A stretch of 64,000 bases of DNA, taken from Lentisphaerota bacterium. Lineage in GTDB: Bacteria > Verrucomicrobiota > Lentisphaeria > Victivallales > Victivallaceae. Positions 9,901 through 18,012 of the stretch are shown here, one piece after another. Each line of letters opens with the position of its first letter. Position 1 is the stretch's first letter. Made by a program: the position numbers and the translations under genes. The DNA lies in assembly GCA_015061525.1 (NCBI GenBank), contig SUWK01000005.1, positions 1 through 64,000 on the forward strand. Direction: 5' to 3'. Under the pieces are notes generated by a model. That model did not search any database. It saw nothing but the letters and a program-made list of their open reading frames with translations, and was not told the origin of the DNA.

Positions 9901-10508
9901 GGAGTGATGACCAGCTCCCAGCCGCCTTTCAAGGAACACCTGGTGATCCCGGCTTGTGATGAGTGCCAGAGTACCGCCCATGCCGGGAGCAGTGCCACGA
10001 TCAACCCTTGCGTCCAGTTCCAATTCCCGGCAAGTCCGGTGAATTTTTCTGAAGTAAAACCGCTTACCAGTAAAAGCAATCCCGTTCCGGCGGCGAAAAA
10101 CGGCATGATTTTCCGCAGTTCCGGGGCAAGTGCCGCCGCCGCCAGCGGTACAGTTATCCAGAAGAGATTTCCGGATAGCAGCGGCAGGGAAAAATCACAG
10201 CGGCACAGTGTTTGAATGATGGTGTTGAGCGCAAAAAGTGCTGCTGCCGCCCCAAGAAGACGAAGTTTCCGGCATTTGCAAAGGATCATCAAGTGTTCCG
10301 GAAAAAGCAGAATCACCGCCAGAGCCAGATATCCCATTACGGAGAAATCCGCAAAGCGTACCAATCCGAAAAGCGCGACCGCCCTTCCGGTCAATCTGGC
10401 AAACGCCAGCGGCATAGCCAGAAAAGGCACCGTAAGCAGCATCGCCGCAGCAGTATAACGCAAAATTCTGTAACAGTTGTTTCCGGTCATCTTATGATTC
10501 ACATCCAT
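6894..10508 (-). CDS. O-antigen ligase-like / GT-C glycosyltransferase fusion
   Basis: A 1204-residue polytopic membrane protein with two modules. The N-terminal half (about 20-440) has many membrane segments and the Wzy/WaaL-type region DTRFQIWQGALKLFIDSPLMGAGYG (281-305) followed by HAHNDFLHLAAESG (331-345), as in O-antigen ligases and polymerases. Residues 450-560 look like TPR repeats. The C-terminal half (about 620-1080) is again polytopic, with an acidic first-loop motif SSWDEQVYQ (about 719-727) and GNPVYPY, typical of GT-C enzymes that use lipid-linked sugars. It is probably inner-membrane surface-glycan ligation or transfer. The start at 10508 overlaps the nitroreductase stop by 10 nt; the ATG at 10490 is an alternative. 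Confidence 0.8.
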   Translation of the reverse strand: MDVNHKMTGNNCYRILRYTAAAMLLTVPFLAMPLAFARLTGRAVALFGLVRFADFSVMGYLALAVILLFPEHLMILCKCRKLRLLGAAAALFALNTIIQTLCRCDFSLPLLSGNLFWITVPLAAAALAPELRKIMPFFAAGTGLLLLVSGFTSEKFTGLAGNWNWTQGLIVALLPAWAVLWHSSQAGITRCSLKGGWELVITPRHRMIQSAILLTGFFLLTAVIYPAEFSRSAFFAAAGAAIWIFLRNRIPEKRFTKWLVITTAVAGTAVVAGIYFADLPDTRFQIWQGALKLFIDSPLMGAGYGSFSENIRHFLSDSYFFSPFPSVHIDHAHNDFLHLAAESGIPGILFYLASVFTIFSLREKTPAGRLCQWIFAVLLFCGWFDQHNFTLLCASFTAVSAGVLIARPDNGHTVPVHFTPVRLLFAAVALVLLFAAFFRGTVNYQNSSWIRQGDLKLLAGDFAGAKQLYSDSLRQEKSCHALYQLAELSLISNEVHKALNYISQMETYCGKVNYRHTQRIKAIAAYSAGELQTAAEAMLAELKNAPFSVISADFQRHLLRAIGADDTAVAAADRNFAELCRLREISPDAVKKSNFMEIDDGAFPIAAQKKHFPGNGIIPGIVTGFLAALLLITAVYGSGRLLLIKFPELPPVCHLASGIVFFALAALIIPPSVLPGIMFLFAVPGGYFAVAGLKKCWKTALIFTLIFLPFLAAMFLPPSSWDEQVYQLSLLKRYLTADSTAVLMDNPYSAYPSLGQLWVLSGVAAGGMNVPQITLWFITVITAASFYSAGKFCSRFIAAVLLGTVVLSPLTWLLIRAFYVESIVMLAGFSGVCAIFKNSTVPRRMIFFAGCMAGMAAAVKLPGTGVSIALMVLVLTDREKRRYTGYFIAGALIMAIPFFLRVFLACGNPVYPYLSSVLGDESAMIVEKFYHGLGSNYGINPFSGIIFNWLLTAFPGSDYDGISVGVQFPVLVLIILAALVYTRGKHPLILRGAAALLTAWIFWNFTSQQTRFLYPLLWGGAFLALYCTGTFPLKLKQLALILLIFAAGYTVYLTSPQLKHYFLAWNTVTEARKNPVYFASWCHNETAYAEVAGQLEKLKDHKIALLWERRTLYLPDNVVCIMPGAQEELSPVPPDADGLYTRLQKYDYLMIRPPLADVDKAIEFSPDALRLNESIMELLKTGKLLIFDRTSDGQISILRIVPET

Positions 10509-11074
10509 TCAGTTATCTCATCGACCGGAAGTTTGGGTATATGCAGAACATCTTCAGCATCCAGATAGTAATCCACATTTCCATCAACTGCCGTTTCACC
10601 CACCGGAGATTCCGCCGGATAACCGGCCGCAATCAGATAAAGGACTTTGTATCCGGCAGCCAGTCCGGTGATTTCTGCCACCTTTGCCGGATCGAATGAG
10701 GCGAACCAGCAGCAGCCGAGTCCCCGTTCCCATGCTGCCAGCTGGATCGTCTGTATCGCAGCTCCGGCATCGGCATGACGGATGGCATTTTCCGCATCAA
10801 CCGGCATAGTTACCGCGATAAAACACAGTGGAGCATCCACGCCCCACACCGGAGTGCGCCGGGGGGCGACCAATCCGGCCCAGCGGGTGGTTTCAAAGAC
10901 TGCTTTGACCGATTCCGGCCGGCGGATGACGATATACCGCAAAAACTGTTTATTGGAACCGCATGAGGCGAACCGTGCCATGTCGATCAAATGCCGCAAT
11001 TCTTCATCGGGCACAATGCGTTGTTCAAAGCGGCGGATGGTACGGCGGGCCGGCGATAATTTTGTAAAATCCAT
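10499..11074 (-). CDS. Nitroreductase-family flavoprotein
   Basis: FMN-dependent oxidoreductase of the nitroreductase superfamily, 191 residues. The N-terminal RRTIRRFEQRIVPDEELRHLIDMARFASCGSNKQ motif binds FMN. A mid-region AGAAIQTIQLAAWERGLGCCW and a C-terminal G-Y-P segment are also typical. The physiological substrate cannot be read from sequence. I chose the ATG at 11074 (MDFTKL), since an in-frame extension to 11146 runs into the intergenic promoter region. It lies upstream of, and overlaps, the ligase/GT-C fusion gene, so the two are probably co-transcribed without an obvious functional link. Confidence 0.88.
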   Translation of the reverse strand: MDFTKLSPARRTIRRFEQRIVPDEELRHLIDMARFASCGSNKQFLRYIVIRRPESVKAVFETTRWAGLVAPRRTPVWGVDAPLCFIAVTMPVDAENAIRHADAGAAIQTIQLAAWERGLGCCWFASFDPAKVAEITGLAAGYKVLYLIAAGYPAESPVGETAVDGNVDYYLDAEDVLHIPKLPVDEITEWM

Positions 11075-11147
11075 AATAAATTTTCCTGTTTTACGATCAA
11101 TAATTTGTAATAAAATACACGGACAATGCAAAAAATGCAATCCCATA

Positions 11148-11176
11148 TTGACAAAAACTCCGGTTTGTGCTATATT
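11148..11176 (+). promoter_or_regulatory. Consensus sigma70 promoter of NSS transporter gene
   Basis: TTGACA (11148-11153), exact 17-nt spacer, TATATT (11171-11176). The start codon follows about 40 nt downstream of the -10. Confidence 0.85.
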
Positions 11177-11217
11177 TTATTATTGTTAACAGGGAAAATA
11201 CGGATATTTTTTTGCTT

Positions 11218-12585
11218 ATGGAAAATCAACGCGAACACTTCGCATCCCGGCTGGGTTTCATATTCATGACCGCCGGTTGTGCCATCGGTCTGGGTAACGT
11301 CTGGCGTTTCCCGTATGTTGCCGGAGCCAACGGCGGCGGACTTTTTGTCCTGCTTTACTTCGCATGTCTGCTGTTTTTCGGGTTACCGATACTGCTTATG
11401 GAACTTTCTCTGGGCAGAGCCGGGCAAAGTACGTTCCCCGGAGCATTCCGCAAACTGCAGAACCCGGCAAGCCGTTTCAAGTGGCAAATCCCCGCATACG
11501 TACTCTTTTCCGGGAATCTTATTTTGCTGATGTTTTATACTGTTGTTACCGGGTGGCTGCTTTTCTATGCGGCGGATTTCATTCTCGGTAATGAAGCCGT
11601 TTACGAAAAAAATCACTTCGGCGGTTTGCTCGGTTCGGTCAGTAAACAGGGCATCGGCACGCTGGCGGCACTGTTGATAACCGTAGTGATCTGCATCGGC
11701 GGAGTACGCAAAACGGTGGAAAAAAGTGTCAAATACATGATGGGCGGCCTTTTTGTTCTGCTGATAATATTGGTCGTTCAGGCGTGTGTCCAGCCGGGAG
11801 CAGGTAAGGGGCTGACTTTTTTCCTTGCTCCGAAATTCAATGATTTTTCCGGGAGCGGATTTTTCCGTACTTTACATGCCGCAATGGCGCAGGCATTTTT
11901 TACGTTGAGTATCGGTATCGGCAGTATTGCCGTATGCGGCAGCTACATGGACAAAAACCGTTCGCTTTTTCAGGAAGGGTTGTGGATAATTTTACTGGAT
12001 ACGCTGGTGGCGATCGCTTCGGGACTGATCATTTTTCCAAGCTGTATGGCGTACGGTGTAAGTCCGGATGCCGGGCCGCAGCTGATTTTTATCACTCTGC
12101 CGCAGGTTTTCCGCAACATGTCTTATCCGCAAGTATGGGGGGCTCTCTTTTTTATCTTTCTGGCTATCGCGGCACTCTCCACATTGGTGGCGGTATTTGA
12201 AAACCTCGTGGCATTCGGCATGGATGAGTTTCACTGGCACCGCCGTAAGTCTTCGCTGATATTCGGTATTATTCTGGGGATTCTTACTCTGCCGTGTATT
12301 CTGGGTTTCAACCTGTGGCAAAACTTCCAGCCGCTCGGTGAAGGCAGTACAATTCTGGATCTGGAAGATTTCATCGTCAGTGCCAATTTACTGCCGCTGG
12401 GTGCGGTGTATCTGGTATTTTTCTGCCTGGACCGCTCCGGATGGGGTAAAGAAAATTGTTTTGCGGAATTGAATACCGGCAAAGGATGGAAACTTACTCC
12501 GCGTATTACCGGATATATCAAATTTGTCATCCCGGCAGCGGTACTGCTGCTGTGGCTGGTTGGGATATCGGATATTTTCAAATGA
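11218..12585 (+). CDS. Na+-dependent transporter, NSS/SNF family
   Basis: Inner-membrane sodium symporter of the neurotransmitter:sodium symporter family, which usually imports amino acids; substrate unknown. The N-terminal signature RLGFIFMTAGCAIGLGNVWRFPYVAGANGGG (TM1, with the unwound GLGNVWRFPY sodium/substrate site) is clear, and about 11-12 membrane segments follow over 455 residues, slightly short like other bacterial members. The ATG at 11218 is preferred; an in-frame start at 11167 lies inside the promoter. It is first in a plus-strand run with gmhA, cdsA, lrp and an aminotransferase. Confidence 0.9.
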   Translation: MENQREHFASRLGFIFMTAGCAIGLGNVWRFPYVAGANGGGLFVLLYFACLLFFGLPILLMELSLGRAGQSTFPGAFRKLQNPASRFKWQIPAYVLFSGNLILLMFYTVVTGWLLFYAADFILGNEAVYEKNHFGGLLGSVSKQGIGTLAALLITVVICIGGVRKTVEKSVKYMMGGLFVLLIILVVQACVQPGAGKGLTFFLAPKFNDFSGSGFFRTLHAAMAQAFFTLSIGIGSIAVCGSYMDKNRSLFQEGLWIILLDTLVAIASGLIIFPSCMAYGVSPDAGPQLIFITLPQVFRNMSYPQVWGALFFIFLAIAALSTLVAVFENLVAFGMDEFHWHRRKSSLIFGIILGILTLPCILGFNLWQNFQPLGEGSTILDLEDFIVSANLLPLGAVYLVFFCLDRSGWGKENCFAELNTGKGWKLTPRITGYIKFVIPAAVLLLWLVGISDIFK

Positions 12586-12596
12586 GGTGATTTCTT

Positions 12597-13238
12597 ATGG
12601 AAAGATATTTGACTGCAATGGTTCAGCGTTACCCGGTTTTATCGGATAATGCAGCACAGCTTAAACAGCTTGCAGAGGAACTTGCCGCACTTTTCCGTCA
12701 GGGAAACACCCTTTTCCTCGCCGGAAACGGCGGTTCGGCGGCAGATGCCGAACATATTTGCGGGGAACTGCTCAAAGGCTTTAAATCCCGCCGGGAACTC
12801 TCTGAAAACGACAAAAAACTGTTCGCAGCCGCCGGAGGTGAAGACGGTAGAAATATCGCCGACGCGCTGCAATACGGCTTGCGGGCAGTATCTCTGCTCT
12901 CACATCCGGCATTGACCAGTGCTTTCGGCAATGATGTCGATCCCAACCTTGCTTTTGCCCAGCAGTTATGGGCTCTGGGCAGAGCCGGTGACGCGGTTAT
13001 CGGCATATCCACCGGGGGCAATGCGGAAAACATCCGCAAAATGTTTATTGCCGCCCGGGCGAAAAATATACGCACCATTCTGCTTACCGGAGCAAAAAAC
13101 GGCAGCTGCCGGGAGTTCGCCGATATGGTTATTGCGGTACCGGAAACGGAAACGTACAAAATTCAGGAACTTCACCTGCCATTGTACCACACATTGTGTC
13201 TGGCGGTGGAGGCGCAATTTTTCAAAATGATGGAGTAA
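12597..13238 (+). CDS. gmhA: SIS-domain phosphosugar isomerase, GmhA-like
   Basis: Probable sedoheptulose-7-phosphate isomerase, the first step of ADP-heptose synthesis for LPS core. The SIS motif FLAGNGGSAADAEHICGELLKGF near residue 40, TSAFGNDVD and GISTGGNAENIRK are present. Compared with textbook GmhA (about 192 residues), this 213-residue protein has extra residues after the first motif (RELSENDKKLFAAAGGEDGRNIADALQYGLRA). DiaA or another phosphosugar isomerase is therefore possible. hldD, a later enzyme of the same pathway, is at 42.3-43.3 kb. It lies 11 nt after the transporter and 6 nt before cdsA. Confidence 0.75.
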   Translation: MERYLTAMVQRYPVLSDNAAQLKQLAEELAALFRQGNTLFLAGNGGSAADAEHICGELLKGFKSRRELSENDKKLFAAAGGEDGRNIADALQYGLRAVSLLSHPALTSAFGNDVDPNLAFAQQLWALGRAGDAVIGISTGGNAENIRKMFIAARAKNIRTILLTGAKNGSCREFADMVIAVPETETYKIQELHLPLYHTLCLAVEAQFFKMME

Positions 13239-13244
13239 AAAAGC

Positions 13245-14081
13245 ATGTTCAAATTCAGGATCATCGGTTTCACGCTGTTAATGGCACTGCTCGGCGGAAT
13301 ATTTTTCTGGGATGCCGGTGGGAAATGGCTCTTTCTTGCCGCAGCTCCTGCTCTGGTCGCCGCCGCCATCGGCGAATGCTGCTCCATGCTCAAGCGTTCC
13401 GGGCGTCCGACATGGGTTCTGCCGACTGCCGTAAGTGTCTGGGTCATAACCATGCTGATATTGCTGATCATCAGCGGAACGGCATGGTTTTTGAAGTGTG
13501 CGCTGCCAGTGTTGGCGGTGATACTGATACTTGCCGGAAACGTCTCACTTCTGACGATGAAGCCGCAGATAATGGAGAAGTTTTTCACCTCATCCGGTGT
13601 GGCAGTTGCTCTGGCTCCGTCGCTGATAATGTTGTTGGCAACTTACTTTATCAAAACAGCCCCGGCTCCCGGATACTGGCTGCTGTTTCTCTGCCTTGTG
13701 ACCAAAGCGACCGACACCGGCGGCTATATCGTCGGCACATTGACCTCCAAGCTCCCGGGCGGAAATCACAAGATAGCTCCGAAAATCAGTCCCAAAAAGT
13801 CCTGGGAAGGTCTGGCAGGAGGTATGCTGCTCTCGCTGGCGGTCAGTTGGGCTTTTTACTGCCTTGCTCCGGCGGCATCGGTGAAGTGGTATATAATCAG
13901 TGCGTTGGTGCTTTCTCTTGGCAGTTTCTTCGGAGATCTGACTGAGTCTGCCATCAAACGCTTTTGCGATATCAAGGATTCAGGATCGTTCGTTCCCGGA
14001 ATGGGCGGCGCGTTTGATGTGCTGGACAGTTTTATCTACAACGGTTTGCTTTTCTGGCTGCTGTACTTTTACGTGAGGTGA
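13245..14081 (+). CDS. cdsA: Phosphatidate cytidylyltransferase
   Basis: Makes CDP-diacylglycerol from phosphatidate and CTP at the inner membrane, the branch point of phospholipid synthesis. The family signature is at the C-terminus (GDLTESAIKRFCDIKDSGSFVPGMGGAFDVLDS), preceded by SPKKSWEGLAGG and about seven hydrophobic segments. Its 278 residues are normal. It sits 6 nt after gmhA and 6 nt before lrp. The usual frr-uppS-cdsA-dxr neighbourhood is absent here. Confidence 0.92.
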   Translation: MFKFRIIGFTLLMALLGGIFFWDAGGKWLFLAAAPALVAAAIGECCSMLKRSGRPTWVLPTAVSVWVITMLILLIISGTAWFLKCALPVLAVILILAGNVSLLTMKPQIMEKFFTSSGVAVALAPSLIMLLATYFIKTAPAPGYWLLFLCLVTKATDTGGYIVGTLTSKLPGGNHKIAPKISPKKSWEGLAGGMLLSLAVSWAFYCLAPAASVKWYIISALVLSLGSFFGDLTESAIKRFCDIKDSGSFVPGMGGAFDVLDSFIYNGLLFWLLYFYVR

Positions 14082-14087
14082 AAAATA

Positions 14088-14573
14088 ATGAAAGACAAAA
14101 TAATCGCTCTTTTACGGAGCAATGCCCGGTTGGCTTATGCCGACATGGCAACGGAACTCGGAATCAGTGAAAATGCAGCTGCAGCTGCGGTCAGAGAGTT
14201 GGAAAATGAGGGGGTTATCCGCGGATATACCGCTATTGTCACGGATGAAGCTCCCGGCAGTGAAACCCGGGTCAAAGCGTTGATCGAAGTCAAAGTCACC
14301 CCCAACCGCGACGGCGGCTTTGACCGGGTCGCACGGCGGATCGCAAAATTTCCCGAAGTTACTGATCTGTGTCTGCTTTCCGGCAGTTACGATCTTCAGT
14401 TGACCGTCGAAGGCAACTCGTTACAGCAGGTGGCAAATTTTGTTTCCAATAAACTTGCCACCATCGACGGTGTTATTTCCACATCCACGGCATTCCAGCT
14501 CAAACGCTACAAGGAATCCGGCATGATCATGCAGAGTGACGAAGAATATGAACGGCTCAAAATCTGTTTCTGA
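14088..14573 (+). CDS. Lrp/AsnC-family transcriptional regulator
   Basis: 161 residues: an N-terminal winged HTH (MKDKIIALLRSNARLAYADMATELGISENAAAAAVRELENEGVI) and a C-terminal RAM ligand-binding domain with the FPEVTDLCLLSGSYDLQLTVEG core. Members sense amino acids and control their metabolism or transport. The overlap with the aminotransferase gene downstream suggests it regulates or reports on that enzyme's substrate. Confidence 0.9.
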   Translation: MKDKIIALLRSNARLAYADMATELGISENAAAAAVRELENEGVIRGYTAIVTDEAPGSETRVKALIEVKVTPNRDGGFDRVARRIAKFPEVTDLCLLSGSYDLQLTVEGNSLQQVANFVSNKLATIDGVISTSTAFQLKRYKESGMIMQSDEEYERLKICF

Positions 14574-15726
14574 GCGTTTTATCGCTCCCCATATCGCCGC
14601 GCTGCCAGCCAGCGGGATCCGTAAATTTTTTGATCTGGTCAACTCCATGGACGATGTGATTTCTCTCGGCGTTGGTGAGCCGGATTTCACTACCCCGTGG
14701 ACGATCCGTGAAAGCGGCATATACTCCCTTGAACGCGGTCATACCGGTTACACGTCCAATCTCGGGACTCCGGCTTTGCGCCGGGCGATCTGCGACTATG
14801 TGGAGAAAAATTATCACGCCTCATACGATTTCAAAAGCGAGTGCCTTGTCACCATCGGTGTCAGTGAAGCATTGGATCTGGCATTCCGGATGCTGCTTTC
14901 TCCCGGGGATGAGGTGATCTACACTGAACCATGTTACGTTTCCTATCCGGCAGAAATTTGCATGGCACACGGTGTTCCGGTGCCGGTAACTACCAGAGTG
15001 GAAAATGCTTTTGCCGTTGAACCGGAAGATATTGAAAAAGCCATCACTCCGCGTACCAAAGCGATCCTGCTCAATTTTCCCTGCAACCCTACCGGTGCAG
15101 TCATGCCGGAAGATAAACTGCGTGCGGTAGCTGAACTTGCGAAAAAATACGACCTCTGCATCCTGACCGATGAGATATATTCGGAATTGAATTATGACGG
15201 CAACCATATTTCCATTGCCAGTTTGCCGGGAATGAAAGAGCGAACGATCTTTCTCCACGGATTTTCCAAAGCATTCGCCATGACCGGCTGGCGTGTCGGT
15301 TACGTCTGCGCCCCGGCTCCCATGATCGCGGCGATGATGCGTATCCACCAGTATTCCATCATGTGCGCACCGACAGTGGCGCAGGAAGCAGCGTTGGAAG
15401 CGATAAAAAACGGTGGTGATGCCATGCGGGAAATGCGCGAAAGTTACCGGGTGCGCCGTGACTTTTTCGTAAAAGGACTGAATGATGCCGGGTTGAAGTG
15501 CCTTATGCCGCACGGAGCATTTTACGCTTTTGCCTCGGTAAGAGATACCGGTATGAGTTCTGCGGAATTTGCCGAAAAACTGCTCCGTGCCGAACGGGTC
15601 GCCGTTGTTCCCGGTGAGGCATTCGGCCCGGGGGGGACCGGTTTCATCCGCTGCTGCTATGCAACCGGTGCCGATGAGCTGCGCGAAGCACTTGTACGTA
15701 TCAAACGCTTTGTTAATAACGCATAA
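14548..15726 (+). CDS. PLP-dependent class I/II aminotransferase
   Basis: 392-residue fold-type I aminotransferase with N-terminal GVGEPDFTTP, the NFPCNPTGAVM substrate/PLP motif, LTDEIYSEL and the Schiff-base lysine in HGFSKAFAMTGWRVGY (about K241). Substrate specificity (aspartate, aromatic or branched) cannot be fixed by eye. Its start overlaps the end of lrp by 26 nt. I chose the ATG at 14548 with GAAG just upstream; a GTG at 14536 is in frame. The lrp-aminotransferase coupling implies shared amino-acid control. Confidence 0.9.
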   Translation: MNGSKSVSERFIAPHIAALPASGIRKFFDLVNSMDDVISLGVGEPDFTTPWTIRESGIYSLERGHTGYTSNLGTPALRRAICDYVEKNYHASYDFKSECLVTIGVSEALDLAFRMLLSPGDEVIYTEPCYVSYPAEICMAHGVPVPVTTRVENAFAVEPEDIEKAITPRTKAILLNFPCNPTGAVMPEDKLRAVAELAKKYDLCILTDEIYSELNYDGNHISIASLPGMKERTIFLHGFSKAFAMTGWRVGYVCAPAPMIAAMMRIHQYSIMCAPTVAQEAALEAIKNGGDAMREMRESYRVRRDFFVKGLNDAGLKCLMPHGAFYAFASVRDTGMSSAEFAEKLLRAERVAVVPGEAFGPGGTGFIRCCYATGADELREALVRIKRFVNNA

Positions 15727-15805
15727 CAGCAATACCGGCCGTTGGCGTGCCGCATTAAGAGCAGCATATAACTGCTGACAGTATTGTTTCAACTTGTTTT
15801 TTGGG

Positions 15806-15838
15806 AGACTGCTGCAAAACCTTTGCATCAGTCTTTTT
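15806..15838 (+). terminator. Intrinsic terminator of the aminotransferase operon
   Basis: Two stacked stems, AGACTG/CAGTCT and TGCAAA/TTTGCA, separated by a single mismatch, followed by TTTTTA. It lies 80 nt after the aminotransferase stop. Confidence 0.85.
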
Positions 15839-15910
15839 ATTTTCCGCGTTATTTACACCGCTTGCAAGCAAACTTGCCGGGCACACCATATAGAAAAAAC
15901 AGCACAAAAA

Positions 15911-15941
15911 AGCCCTGAAACTATTTGTTTCAGGGCTTTTG
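15911..15941. terminator. Strong bidirectional terminator after rpsS
   Basis: 11-bp perfect stem AGCCCTGAAAC / GTTTCAGGGCT, with a T-run on each strand (TTTTTT on minus, TTTT on plus). It lies 15 nt past the rpsS stop codon and ends the ribosomal cluster. Confidence 0.92.
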
Positions 15942-15956
15942 AGGTTTTGCGGCAGA

Positions 15957-16223
15957 TTACTTACCGGAAACCACACCGTGGACTTTGAACACACGGGTCG
16001 GGACGAATTCGCCGAGCTTGTGGCCAACCATGTTTTCAGTCACAAAGACCGGAACGAAGGTTTTACCATTATGCACATTGAAGGTATGTCCGACAAAATC
16101 CGGAATGATCAGCGAACGACGTGACCACGTTTTGATCGGGGTCTTGTTGGCGACATTCATCTTTTCGACTTTGTCGATCAGATACTGATCCACAAAAGGA
16201 CCTTTTTTGATGGATCTGGGCAT
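15957..16223 (-). CDS. rpsS: 30S ribosomal protein S19
   Basis: Binds 16S rRNA in the head of the small subunit. The 88-residue sequence is canonical, from [12 protein letters not shown] to the basic [29 protein letters not shown] core and GHKLGEF. It overlaps the rplB stop by one base. It is the last gene of this cluster: a strong terminator follows at once, whereas rplV-rpsC-rplP would normally continue. Confidence 0.97.
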   Translation of the reverse strand: MPRSIKKGPFVDQYLIDKVEKMNVANKTPIKTWSRRSLIIPDFVGHTFNVHNGKTFVPVFVTENMVGHKLGEFVPTRVFKVHGVVSGK

Positions 16224-17050
16224 TACTTCTTCCTCCGTTCAACGATGAATTTCTTTGAACCTTTTTTCGGATTGCGGGTACGTTTGCCTTTGGCAAGTTT
16301 ACCCCACGGTGAAACGGGATGTCCACCACCGGACTCACGACCTTCACCACCACCCATCGGATGGTCGACCGGGTTCTGAGCAACACCACGGACGTGAGGA
16401 CGGAAACCTTTGTAACGTTTCTTACCGGCTTTACCGAGTTTGGTATTCATCAGATCAAGGTTGCCGATCTGACCGATCATGGCACGGCAGTTGACGTGCA
16501 GCATGCGGACTTCGCCAGAGGGCAATTTGACCTGCGCATAGAGTTCTTCTTTACCGCGGAGAGTGGCAACCTGTCCGGCAGAACGGACGAGTTTGGCACC
16601 GGCTCCGGGCTGCATTTCGATACAGCAGATCTCAACACCGACGGGGATATCTTTCAGCTTCAGCCAGTTGCCCGGTTTGAGTTCAGCTTTGGGGCCATTC
16701 ATGACCACATCGCCGACTTTCAGACCGACCGGAGCAAGGATGTAAGCTTTTTCACCGTCAGCATAGCTGATCAGCGCGATGTTGGCAGTACGGTTGGGAT
16801 CGTACTCAATAGTGACGACCTTTGCCGCAATACCTTCTTTGTTACGGTTGAAATCAACCATACGATAGCAGCGTTTGTTGCCCGCACCACGGAAACGGGT
16901 GGTGATCCGTCCCTGATTGTTGCGGCCGCCGCTGGACTTTTTACCCTTCAGCAGACCCTTGAACGGCGCGACTTTGCTCAAGCCTGAGTTGTCGACGACC
17001 GACATATTGCGCCGTGAGGGAGTCGTCGGATTGTAACTTTTAATAGCCAT
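16223..17050 (-). CDS. rplB: 50S ribosomal protein L2
   Basis: Core large-subunit protein beside the peptidyl-transferase centre. 275 residues, with the conserved C-terminal [22 protein letters not shown] loop containing the functionally important histidine and a lysine/arginine-rich tail. It starts 14 nt after rplW. Confidence 0.98.
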   Translation of the reverse strand: MAIKSYNPTTPSRRNMSVVDNSGLSKVAPFKGLLKGKKSSGGRNNQGRITTRFRGAGNKRCYRMVDFNRNKEGIAAKVVTIEYDPNRTANIALISYADGEKAYILAPVGLKVGDVVMNGPKAELKPGNWLKLKDIPVGVEICCIEMQPGAGAKLVRSAGQVATLRGKEELYAQVKLPSGEVRMLHVNCRAMIGQIGNLDLMNTKLGKAGKKRYKGFRPHVRGVAQNPVDHPMGGGEGRESGGGHPVSPWGKLAKGKRTRNPKKGSKKFIVERRKK

Positions 17051-17064
17051 TGTCGTAAACTCCC

Positions 17065-17346
17065 TTAGATAATCTCAATACTGCCTTCAGCAAGCGTGAC
17101 CACGGCACGTTTCCAATCGGCACGACGACCCATTTTCATGGTACGGCCGGCACGTTTGGCTTTGCCCATATAATTCATCACGTTAACTTTGGCAACTTTG
17201 ACTTTGAAAAGTTCTTCCACCGCGTTGGCGATCTCGATACGACCGGCAGCCGGATGAACTCTGAAAGTATACTTCTTGTCCTGAATCAGCGCATTGCACT
17301 TTTCAGTAACGACCGGCGCGATGATGACATCATAAGCACTATTCAT
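17065..17346 (-). CDS. rplW: 50S ribosomal protein L23
   Basis: 93-residue exit-tunnel protein that contacts trigger factor and [61 protein letters not shown] is a clear match. It lies 12 nt after rplD in canonical S10-operon order. Confidence 0.96.
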   Translation of the reverse strand: MNSAYDVIIAPVVTEKCNALIQDKKYTFRVHPAAGRIEIANAVEELFKVKVAKVNVMNYMGKAKRAGRTMKMGRRADWKRAVVTLAEGSIEII

Positions 17347-17358
17347 CTGTCTACCTCC

Positions 17359-17997
17359 TTACGCCAAACGTCCGATGAAAGCTTCAAGCGCATCCTTGCA
17401 GAAAACAAGTTTCTTGAAACGGAGCAGCTCATAGACGTTGACCGTTGCAGCACGGCGAACAACCAGATTCGGAATGTTGCCGGTAGCGCAGACGGAAGCT
17501 TCGTCGAACTCAGTCATGCTCAACATGATGGTTTCGTCCTGAATTTTCAGGTTTTTCAGCACGGCAAACGCGCTGCGGGTCTTGTGATCCGGCAGAGCAA
17601 ATTTGTCGAGAACCATCACATCACCTTCTTCAATACGTTCCGCAAGCGCACGCTTCAGAGCCAGAGCCAGAACTTTTTTGTTCATCTTCTTGGCATAGCT
17701 GCGGGGCTGGGGTCCGAAAATCGTACCGCCACCGACCCAGACGGGGGAACGGTTGGAACCGGCACGGGCACCGCCACGGCCTTTCTGACGCCAGGGTTTG
17801 GCACCACCACCGCTGACCAGTCCGCGGGTTTTCGTGCAGGCAGAACCGGAACGGGCACCTGCCAGATAAGCGACCACGGCGTCATGTACCGCCTGGGCAC
17901 CTTTATTCAACTCGATCACGCTGGAAAGACTTTCCGGAACAGCAAATTCGCCGACGCGGGCACCGCTGCAATCGAGGATATCCAATGCTTTAACCAT
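17359..17997 (-). CDS. rplD: 50S ribosomal protein L4
   Basis: 212-residue large-subunit assembly protein with the long basic loop lining the exit tunnel (KPWRQKGRGGARAGSNRSPVWVGGGTIFGP). In E. coli L4 also represses the S10 operon by binding its leader. The structured rpsJ-rplC spacer here (18689-18742) is the obvious place to look for such control. Confidence 0.97.
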   Translation of the reverse strand: MVKALDILDCSGARVGEFAVPESLSSVIELNKGAQAVHDAVVAYLAGARSGSACTKTRGLVSGGGAKPWRQKGRGGARAGSNRSPVWVGGGTIFGPQPRSYAKKMNKKVLALALKRALAERIEEGDVMVLDKFALPDHKTRSAFAVLKNLKIQDETIMLSMTEFDEASVCATGNIPNLVVRRAATVNVYELLRFKKLVFCKDALEAFIGRLA

Positions 17998-18012
17998 TTG
18001 TATTTTCTCCTC

